Translations under genes and position numbers: made by a program
Assembly: GCA_023512475.1 (NCBI GenBank)
Contig: JAILZL010000003.1
Coordinates: 82,075-146,074, forward strand
Length of the DNA stretch: 64,000 nucleotides
Direction: 5' to 3'
Source of the DNA: Syntrophobacterales bacterium
Lineage (GTDB): Bacteria; Desulfobacterota; Desulfobaccia; Desulfobaccales; 0-14-0-80-60-11
The notes under the pieces: model-generated
What the model saw: only the letters and a program-made list of their open reading frames with translations
What the model was told of the DNA's origin: nothing
Databases searched by the model: none
Shown: positions 52,492 to 63,283 of the stretch, in pieces
Layout: every line of letters starts with the position of its first letter
How positions within the stretch are numbered: the first letter of the stretch is position 1

Positions 52492-54087
52492 ATGAACGAA
52501 GAGCGGCCGGCGGTGAACAAGTGGCTCGTCACCATCGCGGTGATGGCGGGCACCTTCATGGAGATCATCGACACCACGGTGGTGAATGTGGCCCTGCCGC
52601 ATATGGCCGGGTCGCTGTCCGCCGGGGTGGACGAGGCCACCTGGGTGCTCACCTCATACCTGGTGAGCAACGCCATTGTGCTCCCCATCACCGGCTGGCT
52701 GGCGGCCCTCTTCGGCCGCAAGCGCTTCCTCATGCTCTGCCTGGGACTCTTTACCTTCTCCTCCATGCTCTGCGGCTCGGCCCCCAACCTGGGCCTGCTC
52801 ATCGTCTTCCGCATCTTCCAGGGTCTGGGGGGCGGGGCCCTGCAGCCCATCTCCCAGGCCATCCTCCTGGAGAGCTTCCCGGTCCGGGAGCGGGGCATGG
52901 CCATGGCCATCTGGGGCATCGGGGTGGTCTTCGCCCCCATCATCGGGCCGCTTCTGGGGGGCTGGATCACCGACACCCTGAGCTGGCGCTGGGCCTTCTA
53001 TATCAACCTGCCGGTGGGCCTCCTCTCCCTGGTGATGACCGCGGTCTTTATCTTTGACCCCAAATACATCCGGGAGCAGCGGGCCGGCAAGATCGACTAC
53101 GTGGGCCTGGGGTTCCTGTGCGTGGGCCTGGGGGCCCTGCAGGTGGTCCTGGACAAGGGGGAGCGGGAGGGGTGGTTTGAGAGCGCCTTCATCGTGCGTC
53201 TGGCGGTGATTTCCGCCGTCAGCTTGATTCTGCTCCTCTACTGGGAGCTCAAGGTGAAAGAACCGGTGGTGGATTTGAGGCTTTTTAAAGAGCGCAATTA
53301 CGCCGCCGGCACCGCCATCATGTTCTTCTTCGGCTTCGTGCTTTACGGCAGCATCGTGCTGCTGCCCCTGTATCTCCAGACCCTGATGGGCTACGACGCC
53401 ACCCTGGCGGGCTGGGCCCTGGCCTACGGCGGGGTGGGCTCTTTGATGATCCTGCCCATCGTCGGCCGCCTCACCCAGCTCATTGACGGCCGCTGGCTGG
53501 TGGGGGCGGGGCTCCTCATCAATGCCGTGGCGGTCTATCTCATGAGCATGTACAACACCCAGATTGACTTTGCCCACGCCTGGTGGCCCCGCTTCATCCA
53601 GGGCTTCGGTCTGGGGACCACCTTCGTCTCCCTCACCACCCTCACCGTGTCCCGCATCAGCCAGGAGAAGATGGGGAACGCCACCGGCATCTTCAACCTG
53701 ATGCGCAACCTGGGGGGGAGCTTCGGCATCGCCACCGCCACCACCCTCCTGTCCCAGCGCTCCCAGTTCCACCAGACCCATCTGGTAGAGCACCTGACCC
53801 CCTTCTCCCTGCCCTTTACCGCCTGGCAGCAGCGCCTGGGGCATCTCTTCCCTCAGTTGGGGCCGGACTGGCAGTGGTGGCAGAGCAAGGAGGCCATGGC
53901 CTTCCTCTACCGGGAGGTGCAGCGCCAGGCCCAGATGCTGGCCTTCTGTGATGTGTATTTCCTGTTCACCCTCATCTGCCTGCTCCTTTTGCCCCTAGTG
54001 CTTTTGATGCGGCCCCTGCCCAAGGCGGTGCGGGCGCCGCAGACGGCCGCCGGGGGGGAGCCTGGGGCCGTGCCGGCCGGGGAGTGA
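52492..54087 (+). CDS. DHA2-family multidrug MFS transporter (EmrB-like)
   Basis: A 531-residue transporter with 14 predicted helices. Family marks: MEIIDTTVVNVALPHMAGSL, WVLTSYLVSNAIVLPITGWLAALFGRKRFL and LGLGTTFVSLTTLTVSRISQEKMGNATGIFNLMRNLGGSFGIA. It exports hydrophobic drugs or metabolites with protons. The gap of 148 bases after the HlyD gene is larger than the others in the operon, but no terminator or promoter is seen. GGTGAG lies upstream of the ATG, a modest site. Confidence 0.94.
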   Translation: MNEERPAVNKWLVTIAVMAGTFMEIIDTTVVNVALPHMAGSLSAGVDEATWVLTSYLVSNAIVLPITGWLAALFGRKRFLMLCLGLFTFSSMLCGSAPNLGLLIVFRIFQGLGGGALQPISQAILLESFPVRERGMAMAIWGIGVVFAPIIGPLLGGWITDTLSWRWAFYINLPVGLLSLVMTAVFIFDPKYIREQRAGKIDYVGLGFLCVGLGALQVVLDKGEREGWFESAFIVRLAVISAVSLILLLYWELKVKEPVVDLRLFKERNYAAGTAIMFFFGFVLYGSIVLLPLYLQTLMGYDATLAGWALAYGGVGSLMILPIVGRLTQLIDGRWLVGAGLLINAVAVYLMSMYNTQIDFAHAWWPRFIQGFGLGTTFVSLTTLTVSRISQEKMGNATGIFNLMRNLGGSFGIATATTLLSQRSQFHQTHLVEHLTPFSLPFTAWQQRLGHLFPQLGPDWQWWQSKEAMAFLYREVQRQAQMLAFCDVYFLFTLICLLLLPLVLLMRPLPKAVRAPQTAAGGEPGAVPAGE

Positions 54088-54129
54088 GATGCAAGGCCGG
54101 GGTGGGGTGGAGGGAGGCCTGCCGTTTGT

Positions 54130-55104
54130 GTGTCGGAGGCCCCGGTGCGCCGCCTGACCCTTGTCCTCCTCCTGGTGGCCGGCGCCTTTCTCTTCTGGAT
54201 GCTGGCCGAAGTGGGCTGGGAGCCCCTGGCGGCCAACCTCTCCCGGGTGGGCTGGGGCTTTCCTGTGCTCCTCCTCCCCTACGGGGTCACCACCGCCCTG
54301 GACGCCTACACCTGGAAGCGCCTGTTGCCGGATGCCGGCGGCCGTCTGGGATTCCTCCGCCTTGCCGCCCTGCGGCTGGAAGGGGAGGCCCTCAATGTCC
54401 TCACCCCCACCGCCAGTCTGGGGGGTGAGCCCTACAAAGCGGCGGGTCTGGTCAATGCCGGCTACTCCCTGGAGGCCGCCGCGGCCAGCCTGGTGGTGCA
54501 CAAGGCCCTCCGGGTGGCGGGCCTTTTCCTTTATATCCTCCTGGGGCTGGCTCTGGCGGTGGCCTTCCTGCCGGAAATCTCCCCTTATCTTCAGGGCCTG
54601 CTCCTGGGGGCCCTGGTTCTGGGTCTGGGGGTGGCGGGGTTCATCCTGGTGCAGCGCCGGGAACCCTGCCAGAAAGCGGTGCGCCTCCTGCAGCGGTGGC
54701 ATCTCTGCCCCCTGTTTCTGGCGGCCCGGGAGGCGGAACTGGCCCGGATTGACGCCCGGCTGGCGGCCTTCTATGAGGAGCGCCGGGGACTGGCGGGAGG
54801 CCTGGTCCTGGTGCAGCTCGCCGCCTGGGCGGTGAATTCCCTGGAGGTCTGGCTGGCCTTCCGGCTGCTGGAGGCCCCGGTGGAGCTGGCGGCGGCGTTG
54901 ATCTGGGACTCCCTGGCCATGATCTTCACCGCCCTGGGGTTTTTCCTCCCCGCCTCCCTGGGGATGCAGGAGGGGGGCAATATCCTCCTGGCCGTGAGCC
55001 TGAAGCGGGGGGCGGCCTTCGGCGCGGCTTTCAGTATCCTCCGGCGCCTGAGGGAGGCCTGCTGGATGGGACTGGGGCTGGTATTGGCCCTGAGGCGGCG
55101 CTGA
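54130..55104 (+). CDS. flippase-like/UPF0104 membrane protein
   Basis: A 324-residue protein with about eight hydrophobic segments, of the lysylphosphatidylglycerol synthase transmembrane (UPF0104/HpnL-like) family: ALRLEGEALNVLTPTASLGGEPYKAAGLVNAGYSLEAAAASLVVHKALRVAGLF is the core signature, and DSLAMIFTALGFFLPASLGMQEGGNILL the second. It may move lipids such as hopanoids or glycolipids. It starts with GTG 54130 after GGAGGGAGG at a long spacing, 42 bases after the MFS gene, so it may be part of the efflux operon. Confidence 0.85.
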   Translation: MSEAPVRRLTLVLLLVAGAFLFWMLAEVGWEPLAANLSRVGWGFPVLLLPYGVTTALDAYTWKRLLPDAGGRLGFLRLAALRLEGEALNVLTPTASLGGEPYKAAGLVNAGYSLEAAAASLVVHKALRVAGLFLYILLGLALAVAFLPEISPYLQGLLLGALVLGLGVAGFILVQRREPCQKAVRLLQRWHLCPLFLAAREAELARIDARLAAFYEERRGLAGGLVLVQLAAWAVNSLEVWLAFRLLEAPVELAAALIWDSLAMIFTALGFFLPASLGMQEGGNILLAVSLKRGAAFGAAFSILRRLREACWMGLGLVLALRRR

Positions 55105-55214
55105 CGGGCCGAAGAAAGGGAGATCAAGGGGAGGGGCCACCCGGGGCAGGGGGAAGAGAGCGTTCCCGCCCCCGCCCCGGGGCGTCCGGCGAGGCCCCCC
55201 AGGTTTCCGGGCCC

Positions 55215-56986
<1,772 letters not shown>

Positions 56987-57922
56987 TCATCGGGCCAGCT
57001 CCGCCAGGATGCCTTCCAGAAGGCCCGCGTCCACGCAGATGAGATCCTCCCGGCGGCAGAGGTCCAGGATGGCCAGGACCAGGATCACCCCGGCCACCAT
57101 CACCCCGGCCTTGGCCGGCTCCAGCCCCGGGAGGCGGGCCCGCTCGGCCTCCGGCAGGCGGCAGATGGACCCGGCCAGCTTAAGAAGCCGGGCCCGGGTG
57201 AGGCGGTAATTGTTGATGCGGGCCGCCTCGTAGTCCTGCAGTTCCTGGGCCATGGCCGCCAGGGTGGTGACGGCCCCGGCGGTGCCCACCAGCGCCTGGG
57301 GACCGGGTAAGCCGGTAAAATTTTCTTTATAAAACATTTCCAGCCGGCGGGCAACCTCGGTCTTTAAGGCCGCCACCTCCGCCGGTCGCGGGGGATCGCT
57401 CACCGGCAGGAGGGCGCTGAGACTCAGCACCCCCAGGGGCAGGCCAGCAAAAACAGGCTCGGTCCCGGGTCTCAGCAGCACAAACTCCGAGCTGCCGCCC
57501 CCGATATCAAAGACCAGCACCGGGCCGGCCTCCGGGACCGCGGGCTCCAGGACCGTGAGGATGCCCTGCAGGGTGAGCCGGGCTTCCTCCTCCGGGGAGA
57601 TGAGATCCACCGGCCCGCCCAGAACGGCGGCCGCCTGCCGGAGAAACTCCCGGCCGTCGGCGGCCTGGCGCACCGCCTGGGTGGCCACCGCCCGGATGCG
57701 GGACACCTGCCGCTCCTTTAAGAGCGCCCCAAACGCGGCCAGCGCCGCCAGGGTGGCCGCCACCCCATCGGGGGAGAGGGGGCCGGCGCCGGCGAGCCCC
57801 CGTCCCAGGCCCGTCACCTGCCGGCGCTGCTCCAGCACCTGGAAACGCCCGGGGCCGGTAACTTCGGCCAGGGCCAGGCGCACCGTAAGGCTGCCGAGAT
57901 CCACCGCGGCAATCCGGCTCAT
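56987..57922 (-). CDS. Ppx/GppA-family phosphatase
   Basis: A 311-residue ASKHA-fold enzyme, the short form without the C-terminal HD-like domain. Seen: AAVDLGSLTVRLALAEV, VATQAVRQAADGREFLRQA, PEEEARLTLQGIL, the phosphate-binding VFDIGGGSSEFVLL and LVGTAGAVTTLAAMA. It hydrolyses polyphosphate or pppGpp. The stop of this gene and the start of hpt's neighbour leave a 15-base gap (hpt ends at 57938, upstream on this strand), so hpt and this gene are probably cotranscribed. Confidence 0.92.
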   Translation of the reverse strand: MSRIAAVDLGSLTVRLALAEVTGPGRFQVLEQRRQVTGLGRGLAGAGPLSPDGVAATLAALAAFGALLKERQVSRIRAVATQAVRQAADGREFLRQAAAVLGGPVDLISPEEEARLTLQGILTVLEPAVPEAGPVLVFDIGGGSSEFVLLRPGTEPVFAGLPLGVLSLSALLPVSDPPRPAEVAALKTEVARRLEMFYKENFTGLPGPQALVGTAGAVTTLAAMAQELQDYEAARINNYRLTRARLLKLAGSICRLPEAERARLPGLEPAKAGVMVAGVILVLAILDLCRREDLICVDAGLLEGILAELAR

Positions 57923-57937
57923 GGCCTCAGCCCGGCT

Positions 57938-58471
57938 TCAATCGCCGCCCCCGGTGTCCACCGCATAGACCTCCGGCAGGGTGCGCAGCTTTTCCCCGCA
58001 ATCCAGGCCGTAACCCACCAGAAAGCCCCCGGGCACCACAAAGCCCACATAATCCAGGGGCACCTCCACCTGGCGGCGTTCCCGTTTGTCGATGAGGCAG
58101 CAGATCTTGAGGGAGGCAGGCTCTTTGGCGGCCAGATGGCGGCGCAGGAAGTCGAGGGTCAGGCCCATGTCCACGATGTCCTCCACCAGGAGCACGTGGC
58201 GGCCGGCCAGGGGCAGCTCCACCTCCTTGGTGACCCGGATGACGCCGGAGGACTCCGTGCCGGCCCCGTAGCTGGCGGCCCGGACAAAGTCCACCTCCAC
58301 CGGAAACTCCAGGGCCCGCACCAGATCGGCCAAAAAGATGAAGGCTCCCTTGAGGATGCCCACAAAGACCGGGTCCAGACCCCGGTAATCCCGGCTGAGC
58401 TGGGCCCCCAGCTCCGCCACCCGCCGGGCCAGGGTTTCCCGGTCCAGGATGAGACGGGTTCGGCTCTCCAT
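57938..58471 (-). CDS. hpt: hypoxanthine phosphoribosyltransferase
   Basis: A 177-residue type I phosphoribosyltransferase that salvages hypoxanthine (or guanine) to IMP/GMP with PRPP. The PRPP motif is HVLLVEDIVDMGLTLDF (about 92-108); VFVGILKGAFIFLADLVRAL, VDFVRAASYG and DYVGFVVPGGFLVGYGLDCGEKLR fit HPRT. ATG 58471 opens the family sequence. It lies between the tRNA terminator and the Ppx gene, and together with guaA and guaB completes guanine nucleotide supply in the window. Confidence 0.95.
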   Translation of the reverse strand: MESRTRLILDRETLARRVAELGAQLSRDYRGLDPVFVGILKGAFIFLADLVRALEFPVEVDFVRAASYGAGTESSGVIRVTKEVELPLAGRHVLLVEDIVDMGLTLDFLRRHLAAKEPASLKICCLIDKRERRQVEVPLDYVGFVVPGGFLVGYGLDCGEKLRTLPEVYAVDTGGGD

Positions 58472-58550
58472 GATGCCTGTAGGATACGGCCCGGCCCCCT
58501 GTTTGTCAAACGGGGCCTGTCCCGGACCGGTGGGGCCGCTTCCCCGGAAG

Positions 58551-58583
58551 GAAAAACAAAAGGCAGGGGATTCACCCTGCCTT
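58551..58583 (-). terminator. rho-independent terminator of tRNA-Ala
   Basis: On the minus strand a 9-bp stem AAGGCAGGG / CCCTGCCTT, loop TGAATC, followed by TTGTTTTT. It lies 16 bases after the tRNA. Confidence 0.88.
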
Positions 58584-58598
58584 GTTTGGACCGCCGTT

Positions 58599-58674
<76 letters not shown>

Positions 58675-58684
58675 GAACACATTT

Positions 58685-58713
58685 ACCATATCCGAGCTCC
58701 GGACGGTTGTCAA
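58685..58713 (-). promoter_or_regulatory. promoter of tRNA-Ala
   Basis: On the minus strand TTGACA (58713-58708), a 17-base spacer, TATGGT (58690-58685), about 11 bases before the tRNA 5' end. Confidence 0.78.
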
Positions 58714-58812
58714 GGGGCGAGGTGAAATTCCTTCTGCGGCGATCCGATGGGCACCCGGGAGGCAAAGAGCCTGGCCGGGAATCGGCGCCGGCTCGGCAGC
58801 CCGGGGTTTTTT

Positions 58813-58821
58813 TGCTATACT
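58813..58821 (+). promoter_or_regulatory. extended -10 promoter directly before a glycosyltransferase start
   Basis: TGC-TATACT is an extended -10. Its expected start point, about 7 bases downstream, is at or next to the ATG at 58828, and no ribosome site or good -35 is present. This suggests a leaderless mRNA. Confidence 0.45.
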
Positions 58822-58827
58822 CCCGGC

Positions 58828-59982
58828 ATGGGCTCCCGTGATCCTGCCCAGGTCCTGCCGCACCGCCGTCTCCGGGTGCTGCAGCTCATCTCCACCCTGC
58901 CGGTGGGCGGCGCCGAAGAGGTGGTGGCGGCCATCGTCCGGGGGTTGAACCCGGAGCTCTTTGAGGTGGAGGCGGCCACCCTCGGGACCCTGGGCGCCAT
59001 CGGGGAGGAATTGCGCCGGGAGGGCTACCGGGTCACGGCCCTGAATCTCCCCCTCAAACGCACCCCGGCTCTTAGGCTGATCCGGTCGGTGCGGCGGCTC
59101 CTCCGGGACCGTCACCCGGAAATCCTGCACACCCACCTGTATCACCCCAATCTCTACGGCCGGCTGGCGGCCTGGGGGCTGGGGCTGCCGGTGGTGTGCT
59201 CGGTGCACAATGTCTACACCCGGATCAAGGGGCATCGCCTGTTCCTGAACCGCCTGCTGGTGCCCCTGACGGACGTGGTACTGGCGGTGAGCCCCCAGGT
59301 CTGGGCGGACATCCGGCGCTATGACGGCGTGCCGCCGGAGAAACTGCTTCTGCTGCCCAACGGGGTGGATCTGAGGGCCATGGACCTCCCGGAGAGCCGG
59401 GAAGAGGCCCGGGCCCGGCTGCAGGTGGACGGTTTCGTCATCGGGGCCGTGGGGCGGCTGGAGGAGGCCAAGGGGCACACCTGGTTGTTGGAGGCCCTCA
59501 GACTCCTGGGCGGGGACCTGCCGGAGCTCACCCTGCTTGTCGCCGGAGAGGGCCGCCTGGAGGAGGCCCTGCGCCGGCAGGCCGCGGACCTGGGGCTGGA
59601 GGGGCGGGTGCGCTTCCTGGGCTGGCGGCGGGATGTGCCCCTGATCCTGAAGGCCCTGGATCTCTACGTGCAGCCGTCCCTGTGGGAGGGGCTCTCCCTG
59701 GCCCTGCTGCAGGCCATGGCCGCGGGCCTGCCGGTGGTGGCCACCCGCATCCCGGGCTTTGAGCAGGTCATCACCTCCGGGGTGAACGGGGTCCTGGTGC
59801 CGCCCCGGGATGCCGCCGCCCTGGCCGCGGCCATCCGGGAGCTAAAGGGCGACCCGGCCACCCGGGCCCGGCTGGGGGAAGCGGCCCGGCGCACTGTGTC
59901 GGACCACTATTCCCAGGAAACCATGCTGCATCGCCTGCAGGAGCTCTATCTGGAATTGTGGGGGAACCGGCGTCGGTCATGA
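58828..59982 (+). CDS. glycosyltransferase family 4 protein (first)
   Basis: A 384-residue GT-B enzyme. The N-terminal fold begins LRVLQLISTLPVGGAEEVV, then HTHLYHPNLYGRLAA; the C-terminal fold has IGAVGRLEEAKGHTWLLEAL, FLGWRRDVPLILKALDLYVQPSLWEGLSLALLQAMAAGLPVVATRIPGF (the ExxxxxxxE-type site for the sugar nucleotide). It should add a sugar to a lipid or polysaccharide at the cytoplasmic face. The ATG 58828 lacks a Shine-Dalgarno sequence. The stop overlaps the next glycosyltransferase by four bases. Confidence 0.92.
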   Translation: MGSRDPAQVLPHRRLRVLQLISTLPVGGAEEVVAAIVRGLNPELFEVEAATLGTLGAIGEELRREGYRVTALNLPLKRTPALRLIRSVRRLLRDRHPEILHTHLYHPNLYGRLAAWGLGLPVVCSVHNVYTRIKGHRLFLNRLLVPLTDVVLAVSPQVWADIRRYDGVPPEKLLLLPNGVDLRAMDLPESREEARARLQVDGFVIGAVGRLEEAKGHTWLLEALRLLGGDLPELTLLVAGEGRLEEALRRQAADLGLEGRVRFLGWRRDVPLILKALDLYVQPSLWEGLSLALLQAMAAGLPVVATRIPGFEQVITSGVNGVLVPPRDAAALAAAIRELKGDPATRARLGEAARRTVSDHYSQETMLHRLQELYLELWGNRRRS

Positions 59983-61106
59983 CTCCTCCGGCCCGCCTGC
60001 ACGGCCTGACCATCCTCCATACGGAGTCCTCCCTGGGGTGGGGCGGGCAGGAGCACCGCATCCTGGAGGAGGCCCGGGTGCTTCAGGGCCGGGGCCATCG
60101 CCTGCTAATCGCCGCCGATCCCAGAGGGGAGCTGGGGCGGCGGGCTGCAGCCGCGGGGCTGGGGGTTTTCCCCCTCCCCTTCGGCGGCCGGCACAATCCG
60201 GCTGCGTTTTTGGGCCTGAGGCGCCTGGTGAAGGCGGAACGGGTGGATATCCTCAACACCCACAGCTCCCTGGACTCCTGGGTGGGGACGCTGGCCTGGG
60301 CCACCCTAAGGCGGCGGCCGGTCCTGCTCCGCACCCGGCATCTCTCCACCCCGGTGCACCCCAACTATCCCACCCGCTGGCTGTATCACCGGCCGGCCCG
60401 GATCCTCACCACCAGCCGGGAGATTGCCCGCCTGCTTCAGGAGCGCCTGGGAGTGCCGCCGGAACGGCTGCTGCCGGTGCCCACCGGCGTCTCCCTCACC
60501 GACTTCGCCCCCCGGCCGCCGGACCCGGCAAGGCGGGCGGGCCTGGGGTTTCCCCCCGGCACCTTTGTCATCGGCACGGTGGCGGTGCTGCGCTCCTGGA
60601 AGGGACATCTGGACCTGCTGGAAGCCGTCAGCCGGCTGGTGGCGGCAGGGCGGCCGGCGGGGCTCCTGATCGTGGGGGAGGGGCCCTACCGGCCGGTCAT
60701 CGAGGCGAAGATCCGGGAACTGGGACTGGCGGCCTGGGTGCGGCTGGTGGGCCACCAGGAGGACGTCCCCGCCTGTCTGGCCCTGATGGACGCGGTGGTG
60801 CTGGCCTCCTATGCCCATGAAGGAGTGCCGCAGGCCCTGCTCCAGGCCCTGGCCATGGCGCGGCCGGTGGTGGCCACCCGGGCAGGCGGCATTCCGGAGG
60901 TCATCCGGGGGGGGCAGACCGGACTTCTGGTCCCCCCCAGAGACCCCCAGGCCCTGGCCCAGGCGCTTATCCGGCTCATGGAGGCCCCGGAGGAGGCGCA
61001 GGCCTTTGGCCGCCGGGGCCGGGAGCTGGTGGCGGCGCACCATTCTCTGGAGCGGATGGCGGATCGTCTGGAGGAGATCTACCGGGAACTGGGGGAAGGG
61101 GAGTGA
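59979..61106 (+). CDS. glycosyltransferase family 4 protein (second)
   Basis: A 375-residue GT-B enzyme, distinct from the previous one. LTILHTESSLGWGGQEHRILEEARVL is typical of an LPS-core or related GT4, and VDILNTHSSLDSWVGTLA and HEGVPQALLQALAMARPVVATRAGGIPEVI complete the fold. ATG 59979 overlaps the previous stop (ATGA), and the acyltransferase gene overlaps its end. The gene order (two glycosyltransferases, then an LpxL-like acyltransferase) fits lipid A or glycolipid assembly. Confidence 0.92.
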   Translation: MTPPARLHGLTILHTESSLGWGGQEHRILEEARVLQGRGHRLLIAADPRGELGRRAAAAGLGVFPLPFGGRHNPAAFLGLRRLVKAERVDILNTHSSLDSWVGTLAWATLRRRPVLLRTRHLSTPVHPNYPTRWLYHRPARILTTSREIARLLQERLGVPPERLLPVPTGVSLTDFAPRPPDPARRAGLGFPPGTFVIGTVAVLRSWKGHLDLLEAVSRLVAAGRPAGLLIVGEGPYRPVIEAKIRELGLAAWVRLVGHQEDVPACLALMDAVVLASYAHEGVPQALLQALAMARPVVATRAGGIPEVIRGGQTGLLVPPRDPQALAQALIRLMEAPEEAQAFGRRGRELVAAHHSLERMADRLEEIYRELGEGE

Positions 61107-61951
61107 GCCTCCTGTTTGCCTGGCGGGAACGCCTGTGCGATTTCCTGGGCGACCTGTGGTATCGGCTGGACCGGCGCCACCGGGAGATCGTGCGCCGCAA
61201 CCTGGCCTTCGCCTATGGCAGGGAGCTTCCCCCCGCGGCCCGGGAGCGCTTGGCCCGGGCGGTCTTCCGGCAGTTCGCCCGCTTCGGCCTGGAAGTGCTG
61301 GAGCTGGCGGTCCTGCCCCGCTCTATCATCCGCAAAAAGGTGGTGATCACGGGCCTGGAGCATGTCCAGGCGGCCCTGAGGGAGGGCAGGGGGCTGGTGG
61401 TGATCGGGGCGCACGCCGGAAACTGGGAATACACCGCGGCGGGCTTTGGGCTGCAGTATCAGCCGGTGGCGGTGGTGGCCCGGGAGCTCAGCCAGCCGTG
61501 GCTCCGGCCCCTGGCCCGGCGCCTCAGGGAGCGGGACGGCAACCTCATGATCAGCAAGCGGGGCGGCCTGAAGGAAATCCTCAGTCACCTGAAGCACAAC
61601 CGCATCGTGGGCATTATCATTGATCAGAATACCGCGGCCGGAGAGGGCCTGCTGGTGGAGTTTTTCGGCCACCCGGCCCGCACCACCCCGGTGGCCGCCC
61701 TCCTGGCCCGGCGTCGGGGGGTGCCGGTTCTGCCGGGCTTCTCCCGGCGTCTGCCGGACGGCCGGCACCTTTTGGCTTTCCTGCCTCCCCTGCCATTGGA
61801 GAGGAGCGACGATGTGGAGGGGGACATCCGCCGCCACCTCCAGGCCCAGAGCCGGGCGGTGGAGGCCTGGGTCCGGGCGGCACCGGAGCAATGGCTGTGG
61901 CTGCACCGCCGCTGGAAGAACCAGTTTCCGGAACTCTACGAGGGAGTGTGA
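61103..61951 (+). CDS. LpxL/HtrB-like lysophospholipid or lipid A acyltransferase
   Basis: A 282-residue inner-membrane acyltransferase. The family marks are VIGAHAGNWE (the H-x4-E-type catalytic motif), RELSQPWLRPLARRLRERDGN, IIIDQNTAAGEGLLVEFFGHPARTTPVAALLARR, and the end EQWLWLHRRWKNQFPELY. It starts with GTG 61103, overlapping the previous gene, which fits coupling. It probably adds a secondary acyl chain to lipid A or a related glycolipid. Confidence 0.92.
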   Translation: MSLLFAWRERLCDFLGDLWYRLDRRHREIVRRNLAFAYGRELPPAARERLARAVFRQFARFGLEVLELAVLPRSIIRKKVVITGLEHVQAALREGRGLVVIGAHAGNWEYTAAGFGLQYQPVAVVARELSQPWLRPLARRLRERDGNLMISKRGGLKEILSHLKHNRIVGIIIDQNTAAGEGLLVEFFGHPARTTPVAALLARRRGVPVLPGFSRRLPDGRHLLAFLPPLPLERSDDVEGDIRRHLQAQSRAVEAWVRAAPEQWLWLHRRWKNQFPELYEGV

Positions 61952-62370
61952 TGGCATCGGCGGAATTTTTGGCCAAACTGCAAGGGAAGGTGGCGGCCCA
62001 GGGCCTGGCGCAGCACCTGGGCCTGGAGCTGGAGGAGGCCGCCCCGGGCTATGCCCGGGTGTCCATGCTTTGCCGGGAGGAGATGGGGAACATCCTGGGG
62101 ATGGTGCACGGCAGCGCGGTCTTCGCCCTCATGGACGAGGCCTTCCAGGTGGCGGTGAACGCCCACGGCAGCGTGGCCGTGGCTTTGCAGATGAGCCTCA
62201 CCTTCCATGCCGCCCCCGCCTTCGGGGAGCGCCTGGTGGCCGAGGCCCGGGAGATCCACACCACCCGGCGCACCGCCTCCTGTTACATCCAGGTCACCGA
62301 CTCCGCCGGCCGGCTGATCGCCACCTGCCAGGCCCTGGCCTACCGCAAGGGCACAACCATCGAATGGTGA
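61951..62370 (+). CDS. PaaI-type hotdog-fold thioesterase
   Basis: A 139-residue thioesterase. The fold is marked by MGNILGMVHGSAVFALMDEAFQVAVN (helix with the catalytic acid in HG...D-E-A) and SLTFHAAPAFGERLVAEAREIHTTRRT. It hydrolyses acyl-CoA or aryl-CoA. ATG 61951 overlaps the acyltransferase stop by one base, so translation is coupled; a lipid-metabolic link is likely but not proven. Confidence 0.9.
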   Translation: MASAEFLAKLQGKVAAQGLAQHLGLELEEAAPGYARVSMLCREEMGNILGMVHGSAVFALMDEAFQVAVNAHGSVAVALQMSLTFHAAPAFGERLVAEAREIHTTRRTASCYIQVTDSAGRLIATCQALAYRKGTTIEW

Positions 62371-62498
62371 GTGGGGCGGGGAGGGGGGCGGTTGTGTGAG
62401 CCTTTCCCCAGGCTTCCCTCCCCCCATCAGGGGTGCGGGAGAGGGCGGGGGAGGCCTCGGGGCCCGCTCCCCGGCCCCTCCTTGCCCCGGCGGGATGC

Positions 62499-63110
62499 TC
62501 AGGCGCCCCGTTGGGCCCGCCTCAGCTCCTCCACCCGGGTGCGCAGGCGGTTGACCAGCTCCTGGTAGGATGACTGGCTGATGATCTGGCTGAACTGGGA
62601 GCGGTAGTTGCTCACCAGGCTTACCCCCTCGATGACCACGTCATAGATCACCCAGCGGGATTTGTTCAGCAGGCGGTAATTCATGGGGATGCGGTCGTTG
62701 GGCCGCACCAGCATGGTGCGCACCTCGGCGTAGTCGCCGTCCACGCTCTCCCCCAGGAAGGTCACGGTCTCGCCGGCATACTTGTCCACCTTGTCGTAAT
62801 AGGAGGCCTCCAGCAGCTCCCCGAAGAGGCGCACAAACTCAGAGCGCTGGGCCAAAGAGAGCCGGGCCCAGGTGGGGCCCAGGCTGCGCTTGGCCATCTC
62901 TTCGTAGTCGAAGCGCTGATCCACCCTGGCCTTGACCAGCTGGCGGCGGCGCTCCTTCTGGGTCGCCAGGGCGGGATCGTTGAGAATCCGGAGGACCTCA
63001 TCCACCACCGACTTCACCGCGTCGGTGGGCGGGCCGGCCCAGGCCGGCAGGGCCCCACTCAGAATGACCAGGACAGAGAGAATTCTCCCCACGGACGCGA
63101 GGCGGCGCAT
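62499..63110 (-). CDS. mlaC: MlaC/Ttg2D phospholipid-binding protein
   Basis: A 203-residue periplasmic protein with a signal peptide (ASVGRILSVLVILSGALPAWA, cleavage after AWAG) and the MlaC fold: DQRFDYEEMAKRSLGPTWARLSLAQRSEFVRLFGELLEASYYDKV, VDGDYAEVRTML and WVIYDVVIEGVSLVSNYRSQFSQII. It carries phospholipid between the membranes. It is the last of the Mla genes here; 173 bases upstream (63111-63283) separate it from mlaD with no clear promoter. Confidence 0.93.
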   Translation of the reverse strand: MRRLASVGRILSVLVILSGALPAWAGPPTDAVKSVVDEVLRILNDPALATQKERRRQLVKARVDQRFDYEEMAKRSLGPTWARLSLAQRSEFVRLFGELLEASYYDKVDKYAGETVTFLGESVDGDYAEVRTMLVRPNDRIPMNYRLLNKSRWVIYDVVIEGVSLVSNYRSQFSQIISQSSYQELVNRLRTRVEELRRAQRGA

Positions 63111-63283
63111 GATCTTTCCCTCATCAGCGGCGTCAGGATGGCGGCGTCAGAAAGCGACGCCCGTGTCAGGCAGACGGTCTTTTTTTTGCACTGTAATTCA
63201 TCGGGGAAAGTTTCACAAGGTCCGGGGGAGCGGGAAAAGCGTGGGGGCCAGGCCCGGGCGGGCAGGCAGCCGGCCGGCGGCCT

